Assembly (NCBI RefSeq): GCF_023283925.1
Contig: NZ_JAKIKX010000002.1
Location: 124,001 to 188,000 of the forward strand
Length of the DNA: 64,000 nt
Reading direction: 5' to 3'
DNA from: Shewanella marisflavi
GTDB taxonomy: Bacteria > Pseudomonadota > Gammaproteobacteria > Enterobacterales > Shewanellaceae
The notes beneath the pieces are model-generated. The model made no database searches. It was not told the DNA's origin and was given only the letters and a program-made list of their open reading frames with translations. Both the position numbers and the translations under genes were made by a program. Every line of letters starts with the position of its first letter. The stretch's first letter is position 1. Shown here one piece after another: positions 18,759 to 27,143 of the stretch.

Positions 18759-18787
18759 TTGACCCTGTTTAGTGATTTGCGTAAAGT
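18759..18787 (+). promoter_or_regulatory. Promoter of tRNA-Ser
   Basis: TTGACC (18759-18764), 17 bases, TAAAGT (18782-18787), followed by a GC-rich discriminator typical of stringently controlled stable RNA promoters. It is 45 bases before the mature tRNA. Confidence 0.7.
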
Positions 18788-18832
18788 ACCGCTCCGTTGA
18801 TGTGATTCCATTTGGAAAAGCAATGACGATTC

Positions 18833-18920
18833 GGTGAGTTGTCCGAGTGGCTGAAGGAGCACGCCTGGAAAGTGTGTATACGGCAACGTATCGAGAGTTC
18901 GAATCTCTCACTCACCGCCA
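18833..18920 (+). tRNA. serW: tRNA-Ser(GGA)
   Basis: An 88-base class II tRNA almost identical to E. coli tRNA-Ser(GGA). The acceptor stem is GGTGAGT with ACTCACC, discriminator G and encoded CCA (18918-18920). The anticodon stem is CACGC with GTGTG and the anticodon is GGA at 18867-18869, reading UCC and UCU. The long variable arm (TATACGGCAACGTATC) and the T-arm GTTCGAATC are intact. It is a single-gene unit with its own promoter and terminator. Confidence 0.98.
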
Positions 18921-18932
18921 AATTCAAAGAGA

Positions 18933-18957
18933 AAGACGCCTAAGGGCGTCTTTTTTT
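18933..18957 (+). terminator. Rho-independent terminator of tRNA-Ser
   Basis: GACGCC (18935-18940), loop TAAG, GGCGTC (18945-18950), followed by seven T. Confidence 0.88.
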
Positions 18958-19032
18958 GTGTCTGTTTTTCCTATCTCTTCTTTATGACCTTATTTAATTG
19001 GAATGCTTAACTATAGGCAGAGATAGCCTTAA

Positions 19033-19053
19033 TGATTATAATCAAATGATAAT
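19033..19053. promoter_or_regulatory. AT-rich palindrome upstream of RHH gene
   Basis: A perfect 12-base palindrome, TGATTATAATCA (19033-19044), is directly followed by AATGATAAT (19045-19053), about 23 bases before the ribbon-helix-helix gene. It could be an autoregulatory operator or a Fur-like site. Confidence 0.35.
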
Positions 19054-19075
19054 GTTTTTGTTTAAGGTATAGGTT

Positions 19076-19267
19076 ATGGAAAATAAGACGGCACGCTTTA
19101 CCGTACTACTCGATCCCAGTAAGAAACAGGCGTTTGAACAACTCTGCGCCTCTCAAGATCTAACCCCATCCCAGGTCGTTAGGCAGTTGATCCGCGGTTA
19201 TCTTGAGCAACATGGGGTCAGTTATGGTCAGGCTGAACCTACTAAGAACCCCAAGGTGAAATTGTAG
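19076..19267 (+). CDS. Small ribbon-helix-helix (CopG-like) protein
   Basis: Protein of 63 residues. The N-terminal strand KTARFTVLLDPSKKQAFEQLCA and the helices LTPSQVVRQLIRGYLEQHG have the pattern of a ribbon-helix-helix DNA-binding dimer. Only a short polar tail follows. No toxin gene sits beside it, so a toxin-antitoxin role is not supported. Palindromic AT-rich sequence lies on both sides (19033-19053 and 19305-19334), which suits an autoregulated repressor. The start follows AAGG (AAGGTATAGGTT before the ATG). Target genes unknown. Confidence 0.75.
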   Translation: MENKTARFTVLLDPSKKQAFEQLCASQDLTPSQVVRQLIRGYLEQHGVSYGQAEPTKNPKVKL

Positions 19268-19432
19268 CCACTAGGGGCGCGCTAGAATCTTAGCTAGCCG
19301 ATTCATGATAATTTTATTATAATACGATTATCATTTTGACCAGTTGTGTGTCATCACGGGTTGCACCACTTATAGTGAGTGGGCCAAATGCCACGACTGA
19401 TCCTTACCTTTTTAATGAATAGAGAAAGAGTT

Positions 19433-19777
19433 ATGAGCGATACAATTCCACCATGCCCAAAATGTGAGTCAACCTATGCTTACGAAGATGGCTCATTATT
19501 GATCTGTCCTGAGTGTGCTCATGAATGGAACCCTAATGAAGTGGTTGTCGATCCCGATGCCATCATCCTAAAAGACGCCGTAGGTAATCTGTTAGAAGAG
19601 GGTGATAAGGTTACTCTGATCAAAGATCTTAAGGTAAAAGGTACTTCGCTGACGCTTAAAGTGGGCACCAAAGCTGTGATTAACCGTTTTGTTGATGCCG
19701 ACCATGATATCGACTGTAAGGTTGATGGCCACGGCCAGATGATGCTGAAATCTAAGTTTGTTAGAAAACAGAATTAA
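19433..19777 (+). CDS. yjdM: YjdM/PhnA-family zinc-ribbon protein
   Basis: Protein of 114 residues with the N-terminal zinc ribbon C8-x2-C11 and C25-x2-C28 (ICPECAHEWN), followed by the conserved domain DAVGNLLEEGDKVTLIKDLKVKGTSLTLKVGTK. It aligns along its length with E. coli YjdM (formerly PhnA), whose function is not settled. The frame is open 18 codons upstream, but the ATG at 19433 follows AGAAAGAG and matches the family start. An inverted repeat ATGATAAT/ATTATCAT (19305-19334) lies upstream. Confidence 0.92.
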   Translation: MSDTIPPCPKCESTYAYEDGSLLICPECAHEWNPNEVVVDPDAIILKDAVGNLLEEGDKVTLIKDLKVKGTSLTLKVGTKAVINRFVDADHDIDCKVDGHGQMMLKSKFVRKQN

Positions 19778-19798
19778 CGCTTTTCACTGATCGCCTCT

Positions 19799-19828
19799 AA
19801 ATACCTACCGTGTGTAGGTATTTTTTTA
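19799..19828 (+). terminator. Rho-independent terminator of yjdM
   Basis: Eight-base stem ATACCTAC (19801-19808) with GTAGGTAT (19814-19821), five-base loop, then a T-run. Confidence 0.85.
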
Positions 19829-19906
19829 TCTACTCTTTTCGAATCGATGGATAAACCCACACAGCGTGTCTAAAATTAACCCTAGATTAGATAACGGGTG
19901 AGTGTT

Positions 19907-20863
19907 ATGAAGCACTACTGGGTTTACCTTTTGCTGCTTGTGTCGCTCATCGTCATTGAGGTGGGCAAACACTCTCGTGCTGACGAACAACTGCAACCAC
20001 AGGTTATCCGCACCAGTGCGGCACAGTCCGCTAACGACACCGCACATTCCTATTTTACGGCATTAATTTCTTTAACACTGGATCTGACAGAGCCTGAATT
20101 TGGCCCGGCGCAACTGGTTGTGAGTACCGAGTCTATCACTCAGGGGCGTTGGTTTCGTCTGCTTGAAAATAGCCGCTATCTTGATGTTGTATGGGCTGGT
20201 GCACAGCCACAGCGAAATAGAGATTATCGCGCCATACCTATTGATATCCTTGGCGGGATCCTAGGGGTTCGTTCACTCATCATTCGTAAAGGCGATCGTT
20301 ACAAGTTCACTCAAATACAAACAATCGAGGATCTTGCCAAATACACGGCATGTCAGGGGCAGCATTGGCCTGATACCGATATTTTAAAGTCTGCCGGGCT
20401 GCCTGTGTTAACCGTTAACCGTTTCGAATCTAACTTTTTGATGTTGTCCAAAGGACGCTGCGACTATTTTCCACGCGGGATACATGAAGGGTATAGCGAG
20501 ATAGAACAGTACCATGTCATTAATGGTAATGATTTGGTGTTGTTTGATGATCTGCTGTTGGCCTATCCTTTTAATATGTTCTTCTACGTGGATAAAGCCA
20601 ACGTTGATCTGGCTGAACGTTTGAAATTGGGCTTGGAGCGCGCCATCGACAGTGGTGAAATTCTTGAGTTAATGCGCCGTCATCCGGTAACTGGCCACCT
20701 ATTTCCGCTAGCTAAATGGCATGAACCTGTATTGTTACAGATTGATAATCCGCTACATGTCGAGGTTAATGATGGCCGTCCTTGGTGGCTGTTGCCCTCT
20801 TTTGGTTTTTACCGCACGCTGTCTTGGGCTAACAATAACCCAGAGATCTCCAAGAACAAATGA
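19907..20863 (+). CDS. Periplasmic solute-binding-like protein (family 3 type), exported
   Basis: Protein of 318 residues with an N-terminal hydrophobic signal (about residues 5-18) and a likely cleavage after the HSRA region. The body (RYLDVVWAGAQPQRNRDYRAIPIDILGGILGVRSLIIRKG and the later RCDYFPRGIHEGYSEIEQY) has the two-lobe character of bacterial extracellular solute-binding family 3, which is common in Shewanella as stand-alone proteins. No ABC-transporter genes are nearby, so it may be a sensor-like or orphan binding protein. An in-frame GTG three codons upstream is less well placed than this ATG, which follows GGGTGAG. Confidence 0.7.
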   Translation: MKHYWVYLLLLVSLIVIEVGKHSRADEQLQPQVIRTSAAQSANDTAHSYFTALISLTLDLTEPEFGPAQLVVSTESITQGRWFRLLENSRYLDVVWAGAQPQRNRDYRAIPIDILGGILGVRSLIIRKGDRYKFTQIQTIEDLAKYTACQGQHWPDTDILKSAGLPVLTVNRFESNFLMLSKGRCDYFPRGIHEGYSEIEQYHVINGNDLVLFDDLLLAYPFNMFFYVDKANVDLAERLKLGLERAIDSGEILELMRRHPVTGHLFPLAKWHEPVLLQIDNPLHVEVNDGRPWWLLPSFGFYRTLSWANNNPEISKNK

Positions 20864-20865
20864 CC

Positions 20866-22320
20866 CTATAGCAATGGGCTGAACAGATAAAATAAGTGCT
20901 CGATGAAACGCTGATATAAGGGACGTTGTTGCCAGCGTTTGTAGTTAAGGGTCTCGGCATTCGCCATGTAATCTTGCTGCAGTGAATTGAGTGATTGGGC
21001 GAAAGCCTTATCATCTACTGCCAGCGTGAGTTCAAAATTGAGCCATAGGCTGCGCATATCCATATTCACTGTGCCGATGAGGCAGTGTTCCTGATCCACA
21101 ACCACTGACTTAGTATGTAGCAGCCCACCTCTAAACCTATGGATTTTAACGCCCCCTTTAAGCAACTCGGAGAAGAAGGAGCGGCTGGCCCATTTGACCA
21201 TGGTTGAGTCATTTTTCTGTGGGATCACTATGTTGACGTCGACACCGCGAGCCGCCGCAGTCACTAATGCATCTAACAGATTCTCGCTCGGGACAAAATA
21301 GGGGGTCGTTATCACTATCTTGTGCTGTGCCTGGTAAAGACTTTGCAGCAGCACCTGATGGATCACTTCTTCAGGCATACCCGGTCCAGAGGGGATCACC
21401 TGTACTAAAGAATCCGCGCCATTACACTGATGTGCTATTCCAGGAGCTTGTGGCAGTAGGCGCTGGCTAGTCTCTACCTCCCAATCCCAGGCGGCCACAG
21501 CGTTGACCACAGGTACCGCTGGCCCGGCCATACGCACCATGACATCTATCCATTGGCCAACGCCTTCACGTTGCTTAAAGAACCTTGGATCGACCAGGTT
21601 CATTGACCCGGTATAGGCAATGATATTATCGATCACCACTATCTTGCGATGTAGCCTCAGATCGAGCCGACGAAAGAACATCCTTAGTGGACTGACGGTG
21701 AGGGCCTGAGATAACTCGACACCTGTACTACGAAGCTGAGAAGGCCAAGAGGATTTAAAAAAGGTTCGGCTACCCGCCGCATCTAAGAGGAGTTTGACAT
21801 GAACCCCTCTTTTGGCTGCAGCCATTACGGCCTTAGCAACATCGTCGGCCATACCACCAGGGTGCCAGATATAGAATTCCATCACGATACTGGTTTGTGC
21901 AGCGTTAATATCATCGATGATAGAGTGCAGAATATCGGCTGGTGTGTGTTGTAAGCAGAGTTGATTGCCACTTAGGGAGGGGATCCCCAATTGGGTGTCA
22001 CATAATTGGCTGATGGCTCTGGCATAATTGCTTTGTCGCTCTGGTGTGTGCAAGGGGTGTTGGTAAAGGGCAGCAAACCATTTGCTATAAGGTTTAAACA
22101 TTGCTTTAGAACGACTGGCACGGGTTTGTCCAAGATGCAGCTCACCGAAGAGGATATAGGCAATAATACCGACCAAGGGTAAGAAGTAGATCACCAGTAA
22201 CCAGGAAAAAGAGACACCTATGGTGCGGCGCTTGATCACCAATCGCAGTGCTATAGCCGCCAGAAGCAACCAATAGATGAGAACGCCCACGATGGCGAGA
22301 AATTGATGTACATTTTCCAT
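20866..22320 (-). CDS. cls: Cardiolipin synthase, ClsA type
   Basis: Phospholipase D-superfamily enzyme of 484 residues (E. coli ClsA has 486) that joins two phosphatidylglycerols into cardiolipin and glycerol. Two N-terminal membrane helices (about 8-28 and 38-59) are followed by the two HKD catalytic motifs, HRKIVVIDNIIAYTGSMN and HTKSVVVDQEHCLIGTVNMDMRS. It converges on the solute-binding-like gene with only two bases between the stops, so the two genes share little or no terminator. It is divergent from the yafD-type gene. Confidence 0.95.
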   Translation of the reverse strand: MENVHQFLAIVGVLIYWLLLAAIALRLVIKRRTIGVSFSWLLVIYFLPLVGIIAYILFGELHLGQTRASRSKAMFKPYSKWFAALYQHPLHTPERQSNYARAISQLCDTQLGIPSLSGNQLCLQHTPADILHSIIDDINAAQTSIVMEFYIWHPGGMADDVAKAVMAAAKRGVHVKLLLDAAGSRTFFKSSWPSQLRSTGVELSQALTVSPLRMFFRRLDLRLHRKIVVIDNIIAYTGSMNLVDPRFFKQREGVGQWIDVMVRMAGPAVPVVNAVAAWDWEVETSQRLLPQAPGIAHQCNGADSLVQVIPSGPGMPEEVIHQVLLQSLYQAQHKIVITTPYFVPSENLLDALVTAAARGVDVNIVIPQKNDSTMVKWASRSFFSELLKGGVKIHRFRGGLLHTKSVVVDQEHCLIGTVNMDMRSLWLNFELTLAVDDKAFAQSLNSLQQDYMANAETLNYKRWQQRPLYQRFIEHLFYLFSPLL

Positions 22321-22455
22321 ATACTTGGTTTGCGCCCAGATTGTCGTTGCCCAGGCCTGTGATAATCGCCTAGGGCTTTAATTTGCCTGTTTTATATCAT
22401 AATGGCTATCTCGCTGGCACTAAAGCGCTATTTTCATTTCCAACAAGGTGAATAT

Positions 22456-23334
22456 GTGACTCTGAACACAGGTCGGCCCCGAACATTTATCCGGCTAGGG
22501 GGAAAAACATTACTATTATTACTCGTAAGTGCGGCAGTTTATGGGTTTGTAGTGCGCTACCTAAATGGTGAGCCAGAGGTGATGATGAGTGAGGTTGAAC
22601 CGGTTTTTGTCTCTCAATGTTTAGCTGCGGGTACGGCAAAGCCCTTAGATATAGATGGTCGCCTGAGGGTAGGTGTCTGGAACATCTATAAACAACAAAA
22701 GGCGGGTTGGCAGACCGATCTCAGTAAAATGACGCAGCGCAGCGACTTGCTTTTACTCCAAGAGGCTAAGCTTAACGATAAGTTGAGCCAATACCTGACA
22801 CAAGGAGGTTTACACCTTGTAATGGCCAAAGCCTTTTCATTGCTTAAGTCACCCGTTGGCGTGATGAACCTTTCTACTGAGCAGGCCCATGATGCCTGTG
22901 CTTATCATGCGATTGAGCCTTGGATCCGTTTTGCTAAATCCACACTCATGTCACATTATCGTCTTTCTAATGGGCAAACCCTTTTGGTAGTCAATCTACA
23001 TGGCATCAATTTCGACTGGCAACTGAAGAGCTTCCGGGGGCAGTGGCAGCAGATAGTGCGCAAGGTGAGTTCACATCATGGGCCGGTGATCATAGGCGGT
23101 GACTTTAATACCTGGCGAGGCCAACGTATGGCATATGTTGATCAATTGGCCCACAGCTTAAAGTTGAAAGAGGCGGTTTACGAAGTCGATCAACGCCATC
23201 GCGTGTTTGGCTTGCCGCTTGATCACCTCTATTATCGTGGCTTGAACTTGGTTGCCGCCGAGTCTCTTAATAGCCAGGCTTCCGATCATAATCCAATCTG
23301 GGCGGAGTTTAGACTCAAACCTTCGGTCCATTAA
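22456..23334 (+). CDS. YafD-like endonuclease/exonuclease/phosphatase family protein (membrane-anchored)
   Basis: Protein of 292 residues from a GTG start. A hydrophobic anchor at about residues 18-34 precedes a metal-dependent phosphodiesterase domain, with VGVWNIYKQQK, the catalytic Glu in DLLLLQEAKL, VVNLHGINF, GGDFNTWRG and the C-terminal ASDHNPIWAEF. This resembles E. coli YafD, whose substrate is unknown. The frame is open to an ATG at 22402 with no ribosome binding site; the GTG at 22456 follows AAGGTGA and gives a normal anchor, so it is preferred. Its stop overlaps the stop of the next, convergent gene by four bases. Confidence 0.8.
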   Translation: MTLNTGRPRTFIRLGGKTLLLLLVSAAVYGFVVRYLNGEPEVMMSEVEPVFVSQCLAAGTAKPLDIDGRLRVGVWNIYKQQKAGWQTDLSKMTQRSDLLLLQEAKLNDKLSQYLTQGGLHLVMAKAFSLLKSPVGVMNLSTEQAHDACAYHAIEPWIRFAKSTLMSHYRLSNGQTLLVVNLHGINFDWQLKSFRGQWQQIVRKVSSHHGPVIIGGDFNTWRGQRMAYVDQLAHSLKLKEAVYEVDQRHRVFGLPLDHLYYRGLNLVAAESLNSQASDHNPIWAEFRLKPSVH

Positions 23335-24140
23335 GGGTAGCTAAAACGACATTCGTTGGTGTAGCGGTTAAATTGACTGAGAAAGTCTGGGTATTTTTTC
23401 AGAAAATGTTTACCAAAATAGACCCCTAAATCAAAACGTATATTGCGGCGCATCACAAAGGTGTCCGATGCAATTCCCGTTTGGCGCAGATGTTCGTCAA
23501 ACAAGAGGGCGTTTTCCATTACCGCATCAATACGCCTTGCCATCAGGAGTTTAACCAATTCAGTTATGCTCGGGTAAGTTTTAACTCGCTGAAATTTATG
23601 TTTTATTAACCAATGGGCACTGTTTGAGTGGATCCGAGCGCCAAAGATAGTATCGGTTTTCAGGCGTGAGTCAGTTTGGGGGATCTTATAATGCTTATGA
23701 AAGTAGAAATTCCATTCCTGCTGGATAAAAGTGTTACTGAGTACGGCAAACTGGTCACGCCATTCGTTTCGAGATGCCGAGAAGAAAGCATCATATTTTT
23801 GTTTCTTGACACTATTTTGTGCTCGGCCCCAAGGTAGAAAAATCACTTTATAAGGCTGATCCATTTTTGCCATCACACAATCCAGTGCTGTGATCCCATA
23901 GCCTTGGGTGTGTAGCTTGCCAGCATCATCTCTACGCTGGGTGTGATAGGGGGCCCACTCCTGAGTCGTGATAGTGATTAGGCTTGGTTGGCTGGTTTGT
24001 GATGAATTATTTTGATTGCCAAAAGCCCTTACCTTAAAAGGTATGGCCGTAGGCGCGCCGAGAGATAACGGCAAGATACAAAAAAATTGCACTACCCAAT
24101 GGCGCCAATTAAACGATAACCAGCTAGGACCTAAGCTCAT
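23331..24140 (-). CDS. Periplasmic solute-binding-like protein (family 3 type)
   Basis: Protein of 269 residues. A hydrophobic N-terminal segment (VVQFFCILPLSLGAPTA, about residues 16-32) is a probable signal peptide. The rest (ITTQEWAPYHTQRRDDAGKLHTQGYGI, YKVIFLPWGRAQNSVKKQKYDAFFSASRN and MARRIDAVMENALLFDEHL) has the layout of family 3 solute-binding proteins. No permease or ATPase gene is nearby. It is the second such orphan within 4 kb (see 19907-20863) but is not closely similar to it. Ligand unknown. Confidence 0.7.
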   Translation of the reverse strand: MSLGPSWLSFNWRHWVVQFFCILPLSLGAPTAIPFKVRAFGNQNNSSQTSQPSLITITTQEWAPYHTQRRDDAGKLHTQGYGITALDCVMAKMDQPYKVIFLPWGRAQNSVKKQKYDAFFSASRNEWRDQFAVLSNTFIQQEWNFYFHKHYKIPQTDSRLKTDTIFGARIHSNSAHWLIKHKFQRVKTYPSITELVKLLMARRIDAVMENALLFDEHLRQTGIASDTFVMRRNIRFDLGVYFGKHFLKKYPDFLSQFNRYTNECRFSYP

Positions 24141-24378
24141 AAGTACCTCACTAGATCTATTATTTGAGTGTAGTGGTCAGCTATGGCTTGTCAAAGCGTG
24201 TCCTGAGGTTGGCCAAGGGAGTTTCTCAAGGTTTGTAACAAAGCTTGTCTAACTCTGTCACCTTACTGCATTTTGTTCTGCAACATGATTTACTATGGTC
24301 CAGCTTTACCACAAGAAAAACAATTAGGAAAAACGCGTTTAATCAAAGCGTGATAATAAGAATTAAGGGAATCTCATT

Positions 24379-26145
24379 ATGAAAAAAAGCGTCATTGCCG
24401 CAGCCATAGTGTTTGGCTTGGGTGGTTTAACCGCATGTCAGACTCAGCAAGCCCAAGAAATTGTTGCGACTGAGGTACAAGCACAAAGCTTCCAGCAGTT
24501 TTCTACGCAATTTATCGACGCCTTTTGGCAACAGTCGCCAACTTGGGCGCTTTATAGCGGTTATCACAAGTATGATGGTGTGCTTAAGGTGCCAGATGCG
24601 CAAAGCCGTCAGCAATCACTCGAATTTGTTGCAGCTCAGCTAAGCGCTCTCAAGCGTTATGATCTCAATGCCCTAACGGCAAGCGAACTGATTGATTACA
24701 AGCTTATCGAAAACCTGTTGCTACAGGAACGATGGGACATAGAGACCTTTAAGTCCTGGCAGTGGAACCCCGCCAATTATAATGTAGCTGGTGGTTTCGC
24801 CCAGTTGATCAATGAGAATTTTGCGCCACTCGACGAGCGTCTGCGTTCTTTCTTAGCGCGTATGGAAAATGTGCCTGCCTATTATGCCGCGGCACAAGAC
24901 AATATTGCTCAGCCAACACTTGAGCACACCCAGCTGGCGATCATGCAAAATAAGGGCGCCTTTAGTGTGTTTTCTGATGACTTACTAAAGCAGGTTACGG
25001 CGTCCGGTTTAACTCAGCAAGAGCAGGCACTGTTTAATGAACGTTTTAAGCTCGCTGTTGCCGCCATTGAGCAACATATTCAGTGGTTAACGGCCTTAGA
25101 GGCGAAATTGCAAAAAGAAGGCGCCCGTAGTTTCAGGATTGGCGAGGAACTCTATGAGCAAAAGTTCGCTTTCGATATTCAATCTGGCATGTCAGCCAAG
25201 GAACTGTATGAGAAGGCGCTAGCCGACAAGGCGAGAGTTCAGGGGGAGATGGCAAAGATCACTAAGCAGTTGTGGTCAAAATATTTTGACTCACAGATGC
25301 CAAGTGACAGCAAGGTGGCCACACGTCAGTTGATCGATAAGCTGTCATCTCGCCATGTGAAGCGTGAGGACTTTGTCGCTGAGGTGAGGGCGCAGATCCC
25401 AGAACTGGTTAAATTCGTTAATGAAAATCAGCTTATTACTCTGGACCCTAACAAGCCCCTAGTGGTGAGAGAAACACCTGAATTTATGCGTGGTTTTGCC
25501 GGGGCGTCCATTAGCGCACCTGGACCCTATGAAAAATCGGGTAACACCTATTACAACGTGACACCACTCGATGCTATGAGCGATGCTTCAGCTGAAAGTT
25601 ACTTAAGAGAGTACAACCATTGGATCTTGCAGGTGCTCAATATTCATGAGGCGATCCCAGGGCATTACACACAATTAGTCTACTCCAACGAATCTCCAAG
25701 TCTTATTAAGAGCCTATTTGGCAATGGTGCCATGGTAGAAGGTTGGGCGGTTTATGCTGAGCGTATGATGCTGGAAGAGGGGTATGGTAATTTCGAGCCA
25801 GAGATGTGGCTTATGTATTACAAATGGAACCTCAGAGTGATTGCCAATACCCTTTTGGATTACAGCATTCAAGTGAAGGGGATGACAGAAGAGCAAGCCA
25901 TAAAGCTGATGACAGAAGAAGCGTTTCAGCAGACGGCTGAGGCTGAAGGCAAATGGCGTCGAGCGACTTTGAGTCAGGTGCAGTTAACCAGTTACTATAC
26001 CGGTTATCGTGAGATCTATGACTTCCGAGAAGAGCTTAAGGCGAAGCAAGGAGAGTCCTTTGACCTAAAAGCATTCCATGAGCAGTTCTTAAGTTACGGC
26101 AGTGCGCCGGTGAAATACATTCGCCAGTTAATGCTCAAAGAGTAA
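24379..26145 (+). CDS. DUF885 lipoprotein, putative zinc peptidase
   Basis: Protein of 588 residues with a lipoprotein signal: hydrophobic stretch then LTAC, Cys at about residue 20. The residue after the Cys is Gln, so outer-membrane sorting is expected. The DUF885 hallmark NIHEAIPGHYTQ (His423 and His429) resembles a zinc-binding metallopeptidase site, and GWAVYAERMMLEEG follows with the likely third ligand. Substrate and activity are unproven. The ORF starts after AAGGGAATC at moderate spacing. A terminator follows. Confidence 0.88.
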   Translation: MKKSVIAAAIVFGLGGLTACQTQQAQEIVATEVQAQSFQQFSTQFIDAFWQQSPTWALYSGYHKYDGVLKVPDAQSRQQSLEFVAAQLSALKRYDLNALTASELIDYKLIENLLLQERWDIETFKSWQWNPANYNVAGGFAQLINENFAPLDERLRSFLARMENVPAYYAAAQDNIAQPTLEHTQLAIMQNKGAFSVFSDDLLKQVTASGLTQQEQALFNERFKLAVAAIEQHIQWLTALEAKLQKEGARSFRIGEELYEQKFAFDIQSGMSAKELYEKALADKARVQGEMAKITKQLWSKYFDSQMPSDSKVATRQLIDKLSSRHVKREDFVAEVRAQIPELVKFVNENQLITLDPNKPLVVRETPEFMRGFAGASISAPGPYEKSGNTYYNVTPLDAMSDASAESYLREYNHWILQVLNIHEAIPGHYTQLVYSNESPSLIKSLFGNGAMVEGWAVYAERMMLEEGYGNFEPEMWLMYYKWNLRVIANTLLDYSIQVKGMTEEQAIKLMTEEAFQQTAEAEGKWRRATLSQVQLTSYYTGYREIYDFREELKAKQGESFDLKAFHEQFLSYGSAPVKYIRQLMLKE

Positions 26146-26153
26146 ACAGGATT

Positions 26154-26182
26154 AAAGGGCTGCTTATGCGGCCCTTTTTCTT
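26154..26182 (+). terminator. Rho-independent terminator of the DUF885 gene
   Basis: GGGCTGC with GCGGCCC (one G-T pair), loop TTAT, then five T. Confidence 0.8.
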
Positions 26183-26426
26183 TTTTCTTTTTCTTGTAAG
26201 ACTCTATTCCCCTCAATAAACGCTTAAAAGGCCCTTATTTATTTGCTGTTGCACTCACCGCGAACAGTGATATTCGTTTAGTCTGATCTTTTATGTGTCA
26301 CGCTGCATCTTTCAAGAGGGTTAAGGTTTACGGCAGCTAAGGGGAGACAATTGCGATCATCGCGATCTAGTTCAAGATTTTATTCTTTAACGTCGAAAAG
26401 GCTGGATTGTGACAAAGGTTTAATAT
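26183..26426. other. Intergenic region upstream of response regulator
   Basis: Non-coding, AT-rich in parts. Together with the terminator and the palindrome at 26427-26457 it makes up a 317-base gap between genes. No small gene or RNA was recognised. Confidence 0.4.
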
Positions 26427-26457
26427 AACCTTAATGATAATCGTTATCATTAAGGTT
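26427..26457. promoter_or_regulatory. Long perfect palindrome (Fur-box-like) overlapping a ribosome binding site
   Basis: Two perfectly complementary 14-base arms, AACCTTAATGATAA (26427-26440) and TTATCATTAAGGTT (26444-26457), flank TCG. The core AATGATAATCGTTATCATT closely resembles a Fur box. The AAGG in the right arm is also the best ribosome binding site for the ATG at 26463, so the sequence could act as a DNA operator, an RNA hairpin that hides the site, or both. Confidence 0.7.
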
Positions 26458-26462
26458 TGTAA

Positions 26463-27143
26463 ATGGAAAGAGTGTTACTGGTTGATGATGATCCTATGGC
26501 CCGGGAGATCATATATCAAGGGTTAGTCGCCCATGGCTATCAAGTCAGTTGTGCCAGCAATGGACAAGAGGCGCTTTTACTCCTTGGGGAGAAGGACATT
26601 GATCTCATCATTTTAGATATTGAGATGCCCCACCTCGATGGCTTTGCTTTTCTGCAAGCCCGCCGCGACAAGTTGCCTGTTATTCTCATCTCTGCCACAG
26701 ATGATGAAGATCGACGCGTAACGGGTTTTCAACTTGGCGCAGATGACTTTTTACCTAAGCCTGTGAGCATTAGAGAGTTAGTGACAAGAATGGAGGCACT
26801 CAAGCGCAGGGTAGCTATCGCTAAGGCCGAAGTTGCTGAGCAAGAGTCCTTGCCCATCAAGGAGGTCACCTTTAATCATAATGATTTTAGCGTAGAGATC
26901 GCCGAGCGGCGTGTCGCCTTGACCCAAACCGAATTCAAGCTGTTTAAGTATTTGGTAGACCGTAAGGGCAAGGTGATCACTAAGCAGGAGCTCCAGCGCA
27001 GTGTACTGAAAAAAGATCTTGGTCAGTATGATCGCAATCTGGATATGCATATCAGTAACACACGGCGCAAATTGGCCAATATTAGTCTACCCAAATCTCT
27101 CATCAATACCGTTAGGGGTCAGGGTTACAGCTTTATCTGCTAG
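26463..27143 (+). CDS. Orphan OmpR/PhoB-family response regulator
   Basis: Response regulator of 226 residues. The receiver domain (about 1-118) has the acidic pocket Asp8-Asp10, phosphoacceptor Asp52 in ILDIEMPHLDG and the conserved Lys in FLPKP. A winged-helix DNA-binding domain follows (LTQTEFKLFKYLVDRKGKVITKQEL to DMHISNTRRKLA and RGQGYSFIC). No histidine kinase is adjacent, so it is an orphan here. The genomic position, near nrdAB and gyrA, matches what I remember of S. oneidensis SO_2426, an iron- and chromate-responsive regulator; this is by synteny only. The upstream Fur-like palindrome fits iron control. Confidence 0.9.
   Translation: MERVLLVDDDPMAREIIYQGLVAHGYQVSCASNGQEALLLLGEKDIDLIILDIEMPHLDGFAFLQARRDKLPVILISATDDEDRRVTGFQLGADDFLPKPVSIRELVTRMEALKRRVAIAKAEVAEQESLPIKEVTFNHNDFSVEIAERRVALTQTEFKLFKYLVDRKGKVITKQELQRSVLKKDLGQYDRNLDMHISNTRRKLANISLPKSLINTVRGQGYSFIC

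Noticed and set aside
18726..18911. Minus-strand open frame across the tRNA-Ser gene
   Set aside because: It overlaps a canonical tRNA and its promoter.
19076..19267. Toxin-antitoxin pair for the RHH protein
   Set aside because: No toxin-like gene in either direction; yjdM and the tRNA are the neighbours.
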